Of a stretch of 64,000 nt of DNA, positions 9,523 to 19,177 are shown piece after piece (within the stretch, counting starts at the first letter, position 1; every line of letters begins with the position of its first letter). Source of the DNA: Cellulomonas sp. NS3 (GTDB lineage: Bacteria > Actinomycetota > Actinomycetes > Actinomycetales > Cellulomonadaceae); the NCBI RefSeq assembly GCF_024757985.1, contig NZ_CP103289.1, positions 4,340,001 to 4,404,000 on the forward strand. The letters are read 5' to 3'. Under the pieces are notes generated by a model. It saw only the letters and a list, made by a program, of their open reading frames with translations. It searched no databases and was not told the origin of the DNA. The translations under genes and the position numbers were made by a program.

Positions 9523-11131
9523 GTGACCACGACCCCCACCCGGACGCCCGCAGCCGCCGGCCCGCCCGGCCCCGCCGCGTCCGCCACGAGGGGCGTCGCC
9601 GACCTGCCCCTCCGCGTTCGGATCCTCGCCGGCGTCCTCGTCATGGCGGTCGTCGTGGTCGTCGTCGGCGCCGTGGCCACGCACCAGATCCGCGGGCTCG
9701 AGCGCAACGCGCACGACCTGTACGCGGAGAACCTCACCGAGCTCAACTCGCTCGCCGCGATGCAGCGCTCGCTCGCGTCGAGCCGCGCCCGCGTCCAGGA
9801 GTACTTGCTCGCCGACGCCGACCGCCGCGCCGAGATCGCGGGCGAGGTCGAGGAGCTCCACGCGTCGCTCGACGAGGCGATCACCGCCTACCGGCCGCAC
9901 GCGATCGACGACGCGGCCGTCGACGGGTTCGCGGTCGCGATCGCGGAGTACCAGGCGGTCGTCCCGCGCCTGTACGCGATCGCCGACGGCGGGGACCTCA
10001 CCGAGTTCCAGGCCTACTTCACCGAGGCGATGCGCCCGGCGCTGTCCGACGCGGGCGACACGCTCGAGCTCGAGCGCGAGGCCCAGGCGAGCAGCGCGCA
10101 GGAGCGGAACGCGGTGTCGACGCGGTCGACCGCGAACGGGCTGCGGCTCATCCTGCTCGTCGCGGGGCTCGGCATCGCCGCCGCGGTCGGCCTGTCGCTC
10201 GTCGCCGCGCGCACGGTGACGCGGCCGCTGCACGCGGTCGGGCGCTCGCTCGAGGCCATGGCGGCCGGCGACCTGACGGTCGACGCGGGCCCGCGCTCGC
10301 GCGACGAGGTCGGGGCCATGGCGCGGGCGCTCACGAGCGCGCAGCAGAGCATGCGGGCGGTGATCGGCCAGGCGCGCGACTCCGCGCTCGAGGTCGCCGC
10401 CTCGTCCGAGGAGCTGTCGCTGACGTCCGAGCAGCTCGCCGTCGCGACCGAGGAGACGTCGGCCCAGGCAGGGGCCGTCGCCGCCGCGGACCAGGTGAGC
10501 GGGAACGTCCGCACCGTCACCGCGGGCGCACGCGAGATGGAGGCGTCGATCGGCGAGATCTCCCGCAACGCGAGCACCGCGGCCCGGGTCGCCGGGGACG
10601 CCGTCGAGCTCGCCGGGTCCACGACCCAGACGGTCGCGTCGCTCGGCAACTCGAGCGCCCAGATCGGCAACGTCGTCAAGGTCATCACGAGCATCGCGGA
10701 GCAGACGAACCTCCTCGCGCGCCGGGGAGGCCGGCAAGGGCTTCGCGGTCGTCGCCGGCGAGGTCAAGGAGCTCGCGCGCGAGACGGCGAAGGCGACCGA
10801 GGACATCGCGGCTCGCGTCTCGGCGATCCAGGCCGACGCCGCGGGCGCCGCGGAGGCCATCGGGCGGATCGCGGACGTGATCGCCGAGATCAGCGACGTC
10901 CAGACGACGATCGCCTCGGCGGTCGAGGAGCAGACGGCCACGACGACCGAGATGGGCCGCAACGTGGCGGACGCCGGCGCCGGGACGGACGAGATCGCGC
11001 GGAACGTCGCCGGGGTGGCGTCGGCCGCGTCGGTCGCCGCCGAGAGGGTCGCCCAGACCCGCAGCGCCTCGCAGGACCTCGCGCGCCTGTCGAACCAGCT
11101 CACCGAGGCGATGACGCGCTTCACCGTCTGA
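9523..11131 (+). pseudogene. Methyl-accepting chemotaxis protein, frameshifted in the signalling tip
   Basis: The first part encodes a normal chemoreceptor: GTG start at 9523 behind GGAGG, membrane segment 1 (LRVRILAGVLVMAVVVVVVG), a four-helix-bundle sensor, membrane segment 2 (LRLILLVAGLGIAAAVGL), HAMP, and the first signalling helix up to ITSIAEQTNLLA. The tip normally continues [20 protein letters not shown]. Here LLA is followed directly by CGC-GCC-GGG-GAG, so about 26 bp (the LNATIEAA codons) are missing at ~10716-10720 and the frame changes. The second half ([19 protein letters not shown] to the end at 11131) is intact in the shifted frame. The missing residues form the most conserved part of the hairpin that contacts CheA/CheW. 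Unless the assembly is wrong, the product cannot signal. No other chemotaxis gene is in the window. Confidence 0.8.
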
Positions 11132-11196
11132 GCCACCCGGGCTCCGCGCCGCCCCGGACGCCCCCGCACGCCGGCCGGGCGCGCGGGGGCGCGGCG

Positions 11197-12279
11197 TCAC
11201 TCCCCGGGGAACACCACGCCCAGCTGGCGGCGGACCTCGTCGGCCGTGCGGAGCACCGCGACGGTCTCGTCGAGCGGCTGGAGCGGGGACTCGGTGCGCC
11301 CCTCGGCGACGTAGCGCGCGAGCGCCGCCGCCTGGAAGCACAGCCCGGCGTGCCCGGTGATGCGGTTGTCGTCCCAGGTGACCCGCTCGTCGCCCGCGAT
11401 CATCGTGACGCTCGTGGGCGTGAAGAACTCCCCGCCCAGCTCGAGGCGCGCGCGCGAGCCCGTGACCGTCCCGGTCTGCGCGGTCGCGCCGAGCATCGTC
11501 GTGAAGAGCTGCGCCTGCACGCCGCTCGCCCAGCCGAGCTGCACGAGCGCCTGCGCGTCGACCCCCGTCGGCGCCAGCACGCCGGTCGCCTGGACGCTGA
11601 CCGGCTCGACGGCGAGGGCCGTGGCGCCCGCTCCCCCGGCGTGACCCGCGACGAGCTGCGCCCACGCGAGCGGGTAGATGCCGAGGTCGAGCAGCACGCC
11701 GCCCGCGAGCTCCGGGTTGAGCAGCCGGTGCGTCGGGTCGGGGTCGGCGAGCACGCCGAAGTCGCCGGTCACGAGGTGCACGTCGCCGAGCGCGCGGTCG
11801 TCGAGCAGCTGGCGCACCACGTCGGTGTGCGGCAGGTAGCGCGTCCACATGGCCTCCATGACGAGGACCCCGGCCGCCCGGGCCGCGGCCACGACCTCGG
11901 CGGCCTCGGCGGCGTTGCGCGTGAACGCCTTCTCGACGAGCACGTGCTTGCCGGCCGCGATCGCGAGCAGCGCCTGCTCCCGGTGCTCGCTGTGCGGGCT
12001 CGCGACGTACACGACGTCGACCTCGGGGTCCTCGACGAGCTGCGCGTACGAGCCGTAGGAGCGCTCGATCCCGTGCTGCGCCGCGAACCGGGCCGCACGC
12101 TCGGCGGACCGCGAGCCGGCCGCGACGATCCGCTGGTTCGTGTTGGCGAGGACGGTCTCGGCCCACATGCCGGCGATCCAGCCCGGCGCGAGGATCCCCC
12201 AGCGCAGCGGCGGCGCGTCGGCCGGGTCGGGGAATCGGGGGGCGGGCAGGGCGGACGGCAGGACGCGTGCGGCGGTCAT
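11197..12279 (-). CDS. Gfo/Idh/MocA-family oxidoreductase
   Basis: A 360-residue NAD(P)-dependent dehydrogenase. The N-terminal Rossmann segment is LRWGILAPGWIAGMWAETV, followed by VYVASPHSEH and GKHVLVEKAFTRN, where the usual EKP is EKA. The C-terminal part carries the family's beta-sheet domain with LDLGIYPLAW. Such enzymes oxidise or reduce sugars, inositols or trans-dihydrodiols; the substrate is not evident. ATG 12279 is chosen because TAGCGT (complement 12287-12292) ends 7 nt upstream, giving a leaderless start. The TAG of that -10 hexamer is also the stop codon of the upstream UPF0303 gene. The two genes are 10 bp apart and could be transcribed separately or together. Confidence 0.87.
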   Translation of the reverse strand: MTAARVLPSALPAPRFPDPADAPPLRWGILAPGWIAGMWAETVLANTNQRIVAAGSRSAERAARFAAQHGIERSYGSYAQLVEDPEVDVVYVASPHSEHREQALLAIAAGKHVLVEKAFTRNAAEAAEVVAAARAAGVLVMEAMWTRYLPHTDVVRQLLDDRALGDVHLVTGDFGVLADPDPTHRLLNPELAGGVLLDLGIYPLAWAQLVAGHAGGAGATALAVEPVSVQATGVLAPTGVDAQALVQLGWASGVQAQLFTTMLGATAQTGTVTGSRARLELGGEFFTPTSVTMIAGDERVTWDDNRITGHAGLCFQAAALARYVAEGRTESPLQPLDETVAVLRTADEVRRQLGVVFPGE

Positions 12280-12289
12280 GGGGCGCACG

Positions 12290-12793
12290 CTACCGGCGCA
12301 GGAACGCCGTGAGCCCCTCGACCGCGAGCGCGTGGTCCTCGGCCTGCGGCAGGCCCGAGACGCCGAGCACGCCCACGAGCGCGCCGTCGACCCGCAGCGG
12401 CACGCAGCCGCCGTGCGCGGCGTACCGCTCGGGGTCCAGGCCCGCGGACTCCTCGAACGTCGTGCCCTCGACGCGGAACCGGGTGCCGACGGCGAACGAC
12501 GAGTGCCCGAAGTGCCGGACGACGGCGGCCTTGCGCCCGAGCCACCAGTCGTTCGACGGCGTCGAGCCCGCGAACGCGCGCTGGAACACCGTGTGCGGTC
12601 CGTCCTCGCCGTCGAGCTCGACGCGGACGACGATGCTCAGGCCGCGCTCCTCGGCGAGCCCCGCGACGAGGAGCCCGAGGCGCCAGGCGTCGTCGTGGTC
12701 GAGGCGCGGGAGAACCAGCTGCTCCTCCTGAGCGAGCAGCTCCGCGAGCAGGGCGGCGTCGCTGAACGGGACGGTCGGGGTCGCGTCGGTCAT
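12290..12793 (-). CDS. UPF0303 / heme-degrading-domain (GlcG-HbpS-like) protein
   Basis: A 167-residue cytosolic protein of the UPF0303 type. Recognisable stretches are NDWWLGRKAAVVRHFGHSS, YAAHGGCVPLRVDG and LVGVLGVSGLPQAEDHALAV; the last resembles the GlcG/HbpS fold motif. Biochemical function is not established for this group; oxidative-stress or cofactor-related roles have been suggested for relatives. ATG 12793 follows TAGCGT (complement 12801-12806) by 7 nt, again leaderless. The -10 hexamer and flanks recur at 12821-12826, so the divergent region to the SpoIIE-phosphatase gene holds two near-identical candidate -10 elements. Confidence 0.75.
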   Translation of the reverse strand: MTDATPTVPFSDAALLAELLAQEEQLVLPRLDHDDAWRLGLLVAGLAEERGLSIVVRVELDGEDGPHTVFQRAFAGSTPSNDWWLGRKAAVVRHFGHSSFAVGTRFRVEGTTFEESAGLDPERYAAHGGCVPLRVDGALVGVLGVSGLPQAEDHALAVEGLTAFLRR

Positions 12794-12910
12794 CCGCCGG
12801 ACGCTACCGGACGGCGCTGGACGCTACCGTCCGGTCAGGAATCACCCGCTGCCGGGACGCTTCGTCGTGCTCCTGCCCGATTCGTCCGGCGGCGCCCGCG
12901 TAACCTCCGA

Positions 12911-15064
12911 ATGGCAAAGATCTCACGCGAATCGGGGGGTTCCGTTGTGGCCAGTGCGCTGACGGCTGCCGTCCCGCGGACGCCGGCCTCGGCACCGTCC
13001 CCGCCGGCACCGTCGCAGGCACGCCCGGCGCACACGTCGTGGCGGACCCTCGTCGGGTTCGCCGCGATCTACGCGGGCGCCGCGCTCGTCGGCCGGCTCA
13101 CGGTCCTGGAGGGCGGCGAGGTCAGCCTCGTGTGGCCCGCGGCGGGCGTCGCCGTGCTGTGGCTCGCGGTCCGCGCGAACGGCTCCCTGCCGCGCCTCGA
13201 CCTCACGGTGCTCGCGACCGTCACCTGGGTGGTGAACGTGCTGACCGGCACCCCGCCGCCCGAGGCGCTCGTGCTGAGCGCCGCGTCCGTCGCGCAGGCC
13301 GCGACGTTCTGCGTGCTGTTCAGCCGCTGGTGCCCACGGATCTGGCTCGGCGCGGGGCGCACGCCGTTCGTGCGCGTCGAGGAGCTGTGGTGGCTCGTGC
13401 TCGCCGCCGTCGTGAGCTCGTTCGTCTCCGGGCTGCTCGTCCCCGCGGTGACGTGGATGTCGGGCGACGGCTGGTCCTGGCCGCTCGTGCTGGTCTGGGT
13501 CGTGCGCAACACCGTGAGCATCCTCGTCGTCGGGACGCTCGGCTTCAGCATCGGGTCGTGGCTGCACGAGCGGCGCTCCGTCCGCGGCCGGCCCGACGGC
13601 GGCGCACGGTGGGTCCCGACGCGCCTCGGGGAGCACGTGGCCGCGGTGATCGTGCCGCCCGCGATGTACGGGATCTGGTTCGTCGCGCTCGAGAGCCTGC
13701 CGCTCGCGTTCCCGCTCATCGCGCTGACCGTCTGGACCGGGACGCGCCTGCGGACGCGGTTCGTCGTCGCGCACGACTCCGCGATGGGCGTGACCGCGAT
13801 CCTCTTCACGCTCGCCGGCATCGGGCCGTTCGCCGCCGTCGGCGACCAGGTCACGCAGGTCGTCGTGGCGCAGCTCTACGTGGGGCTCGTGTCCGTCATC
13901 GGCCTCGCGCTCGCCCTCGCGCGCGACGAGCGGGACCGCCTCGTGCGGGACGTCCGGGCGGCCGGCGACGAGGCGCGCACCCAGGCCGGGCTGCTCGCGA
14001 CGATCGTCGACACGATGGACGAGGGCGTCACGGTGACCGACCGGGACGGGCGGATCGTGCTGCGGAACCGGCGCGCGTCCGAGCTCATGGGCGGCGTCAC
14101 GAGCCCGACGGGCGTGATCGCGACGAGCTCGTTCTACGGCCTGTACCGCCCGGACGGCTCGCCGGTCACCGACGCGGAGCTCCCGCACCACCGCGCCCTG
14201 GCGACCGGGGCGAGCGTGCGCGACGTCGACCTGCTCGTGCGCAACGTCGGCGTCCCGCGGGGCCGTGTCGTCAGCTTCAGCTCCGCACCCCTGCCCGACG
14301 AGGCCGGCGGGGGCGTGGTCACGGTGATGCGCGACGTCACCACGCAGCGCGAGGAGCTGACCCGGGCCGCCCAGGTGCAGGCGAGCCTGCTGCCCGCGAG
14401 CCTGCCCGACGTCCCCGGGTACGCGGTCGCCGCCCGGTTCTCGCCGGCGGGCTCGGTCGGCGGGGACTTCTACGACTGGCAGCCCGTGTTCGGCGGGCTC
14501 GTCGTGACGCTCGCGGACGTCATGGGCAAGGGCACCGGGGCGGCGATCCTCGCGGCGACGTCCCGCTCGGTGCTGCGCTCGTTCGGCCCGGAGCGGGACG
14601 TCGCCGCCGCCCTCGTCGCCACCGAGGAGGCGATGGAGGCCGACCTCGCCGGGGCCGGGGCCTTCGTCACGGTCTTCCACGCGCGCGTCGACATCGTCAC
14701 GGGCACGGTCACGTACGCCGACGCCGGGCACGGGCTCTCGCTCGTCGTGCGCGCCGACGGCGGCAGCGAGCGGCTGCCGGCGCTGGGCCTGCCGCTGGGC
14801 GTCGACCCGGGCGCGCCGCGCCGCAGCGGGACGGCGCACCTCGACTCGGGCGACCTGCTGCTCATGTTCAGCGACGCGGTGCTCGACGCGATCGGCGGGA
14901 CCGTCGCCGACCTCGGGCGCGTCGAGGACGCGGTGCGGGGAGCCACGTCCGCCGACGCCGCGGCCCAGGCCGTGCTGACGCTCGTCGCGGACGCCGGCGA
15001 GCAGCTCGACGACCTCACGGTCGTGGCGGTCCGGCGCGACGACGTCCGCGACCTGCTGCGCTGA
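12911..15064 (+). CDS. MASE1-PAS-SpoIIE (PP2C-type) serine phosphatase
   Basis: A 717-residue membrane-bound signalling phosphatase. Residues ~40-330 form a multi-helix MASE1-like integral membrane sensor (GEVSLVWPAAGVAVLWLAVR, PPEALVLSAASVAQAATFC). A PAS-like domain follows (LLATIVDTMDEGVTVTDRDG). The C-terminal SpoIIE/PP2C domain has the metal-binding motifs GGDFYDW, ADVMGKG, YADAGHG, FSDAVLDAI and a terminal DDLTVVAV. Such proteins usually dephosphorylate an anti-anti-sigma factor, but no STAS partner is encoded nearby. The start is uncertain: ATG 12911 is in frame but only 4 nt past TAACCT (12901-12906); a GTG at 12947 preceded by a G-run is the alternative. It is divergent from the UPF0303 gene. 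Confidence 0.85.
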   Translation: MAKISRESGGSVVASALTAAVPRTPASAPSPPAPSQARPAHTSWRTLVGFAAIYAGAALVGRLTVLEGGEVSLVWPAAGVAVLWLAVRANGSLPRLDLTVLATVTWVVNVLTGTPPPEALVLSAASVAQAATFCVLFSRWCPRIWLGAGRTPFVRVEELWWLVLAAVVSSFVSGLLVPAVTWMSGDGWSWPLVLVWVVRNTVSILVVGTLGFSIGSWLHERRSVRGRPDGGARWVPTRLGEHVAAVIVPPAMYGIWFVALESLPLAFPLIALTVWTGTRLRTRFVVAHDSAMGVTAILFTLAGIGPFAAVGDQVTQVVVAQLYVGLVSVIGLALALARDERDRLVRDVRAAGDEARTQAGLLATIVDTMDEGVTVTDRDGRIVLRNRRASELMGGVTSPTGVIATSSFYGLYRPDGSPVTDAELPHHRALATGASVRDVDLLVRNVGVPRGRVVSFSSAPLPDEAGGGVVTVMRDVTTQREELTRAAQVQASLLPASLPDVPGYAVAARFSPAGSVGGDFYDWQPVFGGLVVTLADVMGKGTGAAILAATSRSVLRSFGPERDVAAALVATEEAMEADLAGAGAFVTVFHARVDIVTGTVTYADAGHGLSLVVRADGGSERLPALGLPLGVDPGAPRRSGTAHLDSGDLLLMFSDAVLDAIGGTVADLGRVEDAVRGATSADAAAQAVLTLVADAGEQLDDLTVVAVRRDDVRDLLR

Positions 15065-15111
15065 GCCGCCCGGGCGGACGCCGAAGGGCCGGAGCGGGCG
15101 CGGCGGGCGGA

Positions 15112-15142
15112 GCGGGCGCGGAGGGGGAGCCCCCGCGCCCGC
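15112..15142. terminator. Hairpin between convergent genes
   Basis: The arms GCGGGCGCG (15112-15120) and CGCGCCCGC (15134-15142) are exact complements, with an inner GGGG/CCCC stem. The hairpin lies between the converging phosphatase and clpB genes and probably terminates both. There is no U-tract, as is common in actinobacteria. Confidence 0.6.
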
Positions 15143-15151
15143 CGCGTGCCG

Positions 15152-17776
15152 TCAGCCGACGGTGACCGCCCGGCCGGCCGAGAGGACGAGCCCGCCGTCG
15201 CCCGCGCGGTCGACCACGACGGTGTCGCCGTCGTGCACCTCACCGCCGAGCAGCATCCGCGCGAGCCGGTCGCCGATCTCCTTCTGCACGAGCCGGCGCA
15301 GGGGCCGGGCGCCGTAGGCGGGGTCGAACCCCTCGATCGCGAGCCACTCGCGCGCTGCGGGCGTCACGTCGAGCGTGAGCCGGCGGTCGGCGAGGCGCGC
15401 GGCCAGGGCGACGACCTGGATCTCGACGATGCGCCCGATCTCGCCGATGGTCAGCGGGTCGAACAGCACGACGTCGTCGAGCCGGTTGAGGAACTCCGGC
15501 TTGAACGCCGACCGCACCGCGCTCATCACGGCGTCGCGCTTGGCGTCGGGGTCGAGCAGCGGGTCGACGAGGAACTGCGAGCCGAGGTTCGACGTCAGCA
15601 CGAGGATGACGTTGCGGAAGTCGACCGTCCGCCCCTGGCCGTCGGTGAGGCGCCCGTCGTCGAGCACCTGGAGCAGGATGTCGAACGCCTCCGGGTGCGC
15701 CTTCTCGACCTCGTCGAGCAGCACGACCGAGTAGGGCCGGCGCCGCACCGCCTCGGTGAGCTGGCCGCCCTCCTCGTAGCCGACGTACCCGGGCGGGGCG
15801 CCGACGAGCCGGGCGACCGCGTGCTTCTCCGAGTACTCCGACATGTCGATGCGCACGATCGCGCGCTCGTCGTCGAACAGGAAGTCCGCGAGCGCCTTCG
15901 CGAGCTCGGTCTTGCCGACACCGGTCGGGCCGAGGAACAGGAACGAGCCCGTCGGACGGTCGGGGTCGGAGATCCCGGCCCTCGCGCGGCGCACCGCGTC
16001 GGAGACCGCCGCGACCGCCGGGCGCTGCCCGATGAGCCGCTCGCCGATCACGTCCTCCATCCGCAGGAGCTTGGCGCTCTCGCCCTCGAGCAGGCGCCCG
16101 GCGGGGATGCCGGTCCACGCGGAGACCACCTCGGCGACCTCGTCGGGGCCCACCTTGTCGGCGATCATCGGGGCGGGCGCGGGGCCGGCGGTGCCGTCGT
16201 CCAGGGCCCCCTGCTGCTCGCGCTCCTCGGCCGCGGCGATCTCCTTCTCGACGGTCGGGATCTCGCCGTAGAGGATGCGGCCGGCCGTGGCGAGGTCGCC
16301 CTCGCGCTGGGCCTTGTCGGCGGCGCTGCGCAGCTCGTCGAGCTTCGCCTTGAGGTCGCCGACGAGGTTGTGGCCCGCCTTCTCCTTCTCCCACCGGGCG
16401 GTGAGCGACGCGAGCTCCTCGCGGCGGTCGGCGAGGTCGGCGCGGATCTTCTCGAGCCGCTCGACCGACGCGGGATCGTCCGCGCCTGCCAGCGTGAGCT
16501 CCTCCATCGTCAGCCGGTCGACCGCCCGCTGGAGCACGTCGATCTCGACGGGCGAGGAGTCGAGCTCCATGCGCAGGCGGCTCGCGGCCTCGTCGACCAG
16601 GTCGATGGCCTTGTCGGGGAGCTGGCGCCCGGCGATGTAGCGGTCGGAGAGCGTTGCGGCGGCGACGAGCGCGGCGTCGGAGATCGTGACCTTGTGGTGG
16701 GCCTCGTAGCGCTCCTTGAGGCCGCGCAGGATCGCGATCGAGTCCTCGACCGACGGCTCGCCGACGAAGACCTGCTGGAACCGCCGCTCGAGCGCCGGGT
16801 CCTTCTCGATGCGCTCGCGGTACTCGTCGAGCGTCGTCGCGCCGACCAGCCGGAGCTCGCCGCGCGCGAGCATGGGCTTGAGCATGTTGCCCGCGTCCAT
16901 GCTGCCCTCGGACGCCCCAGCGCCGACGACGGTGTGCAGCTCGTCGATGAACGTCACGACCTCGCCCTCGGAGGACCGGATCTCCTCCAGGACGGCCTTG
17001 AGCCGCTCCTCGAACTCGCCGCGGTACTTGGCGCCCGCGACCATCGCCGCGAGGTCGAGCGAGACGAGCCGCTTGCCGCGCAGGGACTCGGGGACGTCGC
17101 CCGCGACGATGCGCTGCGCGAGGCCCTCGACGACGGCGGTCTTGCCGACGCCGGGCTCGCCGATCAGCACGGGGTTGTTCTTGGTGCGGCGGGAGAGCAC
17201 CTGCACGACCCGGCGGATCTCCGAGTCGCGGCCGATCACGGGGTCGAGCTTGCCGTCGCGCGCGGCGGCGGTGAGGTCGACGCCGTACTGCTCGAGCGAC
17301 TTGAAGGTGCCCTCCGGGTTGGGGCTGGTCACGCGCCCGGTGCCCCGCACGGACGGCAGCGCGGCGGCGAGGGCGTCGCGGGACGCCCCCTGGGCGCGCA
17401 GCGCGTCCGCGACGCCGGACTGGCCCGCGGCGAGGCCGAGGAGGAGGTGCTCGGTCGAGACGTAGTCGTCGCCGAGCGCGCGGGCCTCCGACGACGCGGC
17501 GTCGATCGCGGCGGCGGTCGCGCGGGAGGCGGTCGGCTGGGCGACGGCGGAGCCGCTCGCGGCGGGCAGGCCGACGAGCGACGCCCGCACCGAGCGGCCG
17601 AGGGCGCCGCGGTCGGCGCCGACGGCGTCCAGCAGCGCGTTGGCGACGCCGCCCTGCTGGGCGAGCAGCGCGCTGAGCAGGTGCGCGGGCTCGAGCTGGG
17701 GGTTGCCGGCGGCGGACGCCTGCTGGATGGCGTCGCCGAGGGCCTCCTGGGACTTGGTCGTGAGCTTGGCGTCCAC
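15152..17776 (-). CDS. clpB: ATP-dependent chaperone ClpB
   Basis: An 874-residue Hsp100 disaggregase that resolubilises aggregated proteins with DnaK. All parts are present: the N-domain with paired Clp repeats ([16 protein letters not shown]), AAA1 with Walker A GEPGVGKT and Walker B VTFIDELH, the long coiled-coil M-domain (~residues 400-530, rich in Glu/Arg/Ala heptads), and AAA2 with Walker A GPTGVGKT and [13 protein letters not shown]. The GTG at 17776 (VDAKLTTKS) is preceded by GGAGG at 6 nt spacing. A HAIR-type inverted repeat about 105 bp upstream (17882-17902) indicates repression by HspR, released on heat shock. HspR itself is not in the window. Confidence 0.96.
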   Translation of the reverse strand: MDAKLTTKSQEALGDAIQQASAAGNPQLEPAHLLSALLAQQGGVANALLDAVGADRGALGRSVRASLVGLPAASGSAVAQPTASRATAAAIDAASSEARALGDDYVSTEHLLLGLAAGQSGVADALRAQGASRDALAAALPSVRGTGRVTSPNPEGTFKSLEQYGVDLTAAARDGKLDPVIGRDSEIRRVVQVLSRRTKNNPVLIGEPGVGKTAVVEGLAQRIVAGDVPESLRGKRLVSLDLAAMVAGAKYRGEFEERLKAVLEEIRSSEGEVVTFIDELHTVVGAGASEGSMDAGNMLKPMLARGELRLVGATTLDEYRERIEKDPALERRFQQVFVGEPSVEDSIAILRGLKERYEAHHKVTISDAALVAAATLSDRYIAGRQLPDKAIDLVDEAASRLRMELDSSPVEIDVLQRAVDRLTMEELTLAGADDPASVERLEKIRADLADRREELASLTARWEKEKAGHNLVGDLKAKLDELRSAADKAQREGDLATAGRILYGEIPTVEKEIAAAEEREQQGALDDGTAGPAPAPMIADKVGPDEVAEVVSAWTGIPAGRLLEGESAKLLRMEDVIGERLIGQRPAVAAVSDAVRRARAGISDPDRPTGSFLFLGPTGVGKTELAKALADFLFDDERAIVRIDMSEYSEKHAVARLVGAPPGYVGYEEGGQLTEAVRRRPYSVVLLDEVEKAHPEAFDILLQVLDDGRLTDGQGRTVDFRNVILVLTSNLGSQFLVDPLLDPDAKRDAVMSAVRSAFKPEFLNRLDDVVLFDPLTIGEIGRIVEIQVVALAARLADRRLTLDVTPAAREWLAIEGFDPAYGARPLRRLVQKEIGDRLARMLLGGEVHDGDTVVVDRAGDGGLVLSAGRAVTVG

Positions 17777-17881
17777 GTGGTGCCTCCGGGGTCGTGCTGT
17801 GGTGCTGCGCGGGTGCGTACGGGTCTGGGCGGCCGGGCCGCTGCCCGCCCGCAGGGGTTCTGCGAGGTGCAACCCGTCCAG

Positions 17882-17902
17882 AGTTGAGCCTATTCCGCTC
17901 AA
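17882..17902. promoter_or_regulatory. HAIR element (HspR operator) upstream of clpB
   Basis: GTTGAGC (17882-17888), 7 nt, then GCTCAAG (17896-17902). This matches the HspR-associated inverted repeat, consensus CTTGAGT-N7-ACTCAAG as I know it, in spacing and in most bases. It sits upstream of clpB, a classic HspR target in actinobacteria. Confidence 0.85.
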
Positions 17903-17936
17903 GTCTGGATCGCGACCCCCCTGGCCGTCCGCCGGC

Positions 17937-19079
17937 TCAGTCGCCGGTGCGCTGCGTCGGCACCGACGGCAGCGACCCCGGGCACGGCGCGGTGCGGAAG
18001 CGGTCGCGGCCCGCGGCCTTCGCCTCGTAGAGCGCGACGTCGGCCGCCGCGAGCACCTGCTGCGGCGCGTGGCTGCCGTCGGTGCGCGCGATGCCCGCCG
18101 AGAACGTCACGTCGGCACCCGTCGCGAGCCACCGGTCGCGCAGCGCGCCGAGCAGCGCGGTCGCGTCGTCGGCCGCCGCCCGGTGCAGCACGAGCACGAA
18201 CTCCTCGCCGCCGTAGCGCGCGGCGTAGTCGTCCGGGCCGAGCACGCCCTGCACGACGGCGGCGAAGCGCCCGAGCACCTCGTCGCCCGCGGCGTGGCCG
18301 TCGCGGTCGTTGACGTCCTTGAAGTGGTCGAGGTCGCACACGACGACCGTGTCCTCCGGGGCGAGCCGGGCGAGGCGCTGGTCCAGGCCACGGCGGTTGC
18401 CGAGCTCCGTCAGCGCGTCGGTCCGGGTCGCGGTCGCGAGCTGGTCGGCGACCGCGCGCTGGTACGCCGTCATCGCCGCGAGCGCGTACATCACCGCGAC
18501 CCACACCGCGGCGTTGATCGCGAGGCGCACGACCACGACTGCGTCGACCTGCGGGACCATCGCGCAGTACGCCCCCCACGCGAGCGGCACGAGCAGCAGG
18601 CCGACGCGCACGGGCAGGAACACCCCCGCGTACACGAACGAGAGCGTCAGCACGCCGGCGTACGCGATCTGGCTGCGGCCGCTCGTGAGCCCGAGCACGC
18701 CCACCGCGACGAGGTTCGCCACGGGGAAGACGACCGCGGCGGAGGGGTGCAGCCGCTCCCACGGGACGAGCCGCACCGCCGCGACGACGGCGAGCATGCC
18801 CACGGAGACGAGCCCGAGCGCCCGGGTCATGCCCGGCGTCAGGTGCAGGAACGGCGAGGCCAGCACGACGATCGCTCCGGCCGCCAGCAGCAGGACCCGG
18901 CCGCCCAGCACGGCGAGCCCCCCGCGGCGCATCCACCCGGGGGCGGTGCGCGCGAGGCGCAGCACACCGGGCTCCGGGGAGCGGGACGGACCCGGTGCAC
19001 CCGGCCCGCGGTTCGACGCGACGACGCCACGGCGCGGGTCCCCTCCGGCCGCGGTCCCGGTGGCCTCGGACCCGCTCAT
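17937..19079 (-). CDS. Membrane-anchored diguanylate cyclase (GGDEF)
   Basis: A 380-residue protein with about six to seven N-terminal membrane helices (~residues 55-215) and a C-terminal GGDEF domain. The domain starts [18 protein letters not shown], has [25 protein letters not shown] (metal-binding Asp) and the active-site motif RYGGEEF. It should make cyclic di-GMP from two GTP at the membrane. The residues before the active site read [15 protein letters not shown], so the RxxD inhibitory site is missing and product feedback is not expected. ATG 19079 is the likely start; a GTG at 19097 is possible. Only about 1.6 kb separates it from the exopolysaccharide synthase, a plausible c-di-GMP-linked process, but the synthase shows no PilZ domain. 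Confidence 0.88.
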   Translation of the reverse strand: MSGSEATGTAAGGDPRRGVVASNRGPGAPGPSRSPEPGVLRLARTAPGWMRRGGLAVLGGRVLLLAAGAIVVLASPFLHLTPGMTRALGLVSVGMLAVVAAVRLVPWERLHPSAAVVFPVANLVAVGVLGLTSGRSQIAYAGVLTLSFVYAGVFLPVRVGLLLVPLAWGAYCAMVPQVDAVVVVRLAINAAVWVAVMYALAAMTAYQRAVADQLATATRTDALTELGNRRGLDQRLARLAPEDTVVVCDLDHFKDVNDRDGHAAGDEVLGRFAAVVQGVLGPDDYAARYGGEEFVLVLHRAAADDATALLGALRDRWLATGADVTFSAGIARTDGSHAPQQVLAAADVALYEAKAAGRDRFRTAPCPGSLPSVPTQRTGD

Positions 19080-19177
19080 GCCCGACCCATCGGCCACGGC
19101 GGCCGAACGCTGAGGCCCACCGCGCCGCAGTCACCGCCCGCGACCGGACGCGCGGCGCCGCGTGCGACGATCGGCGC

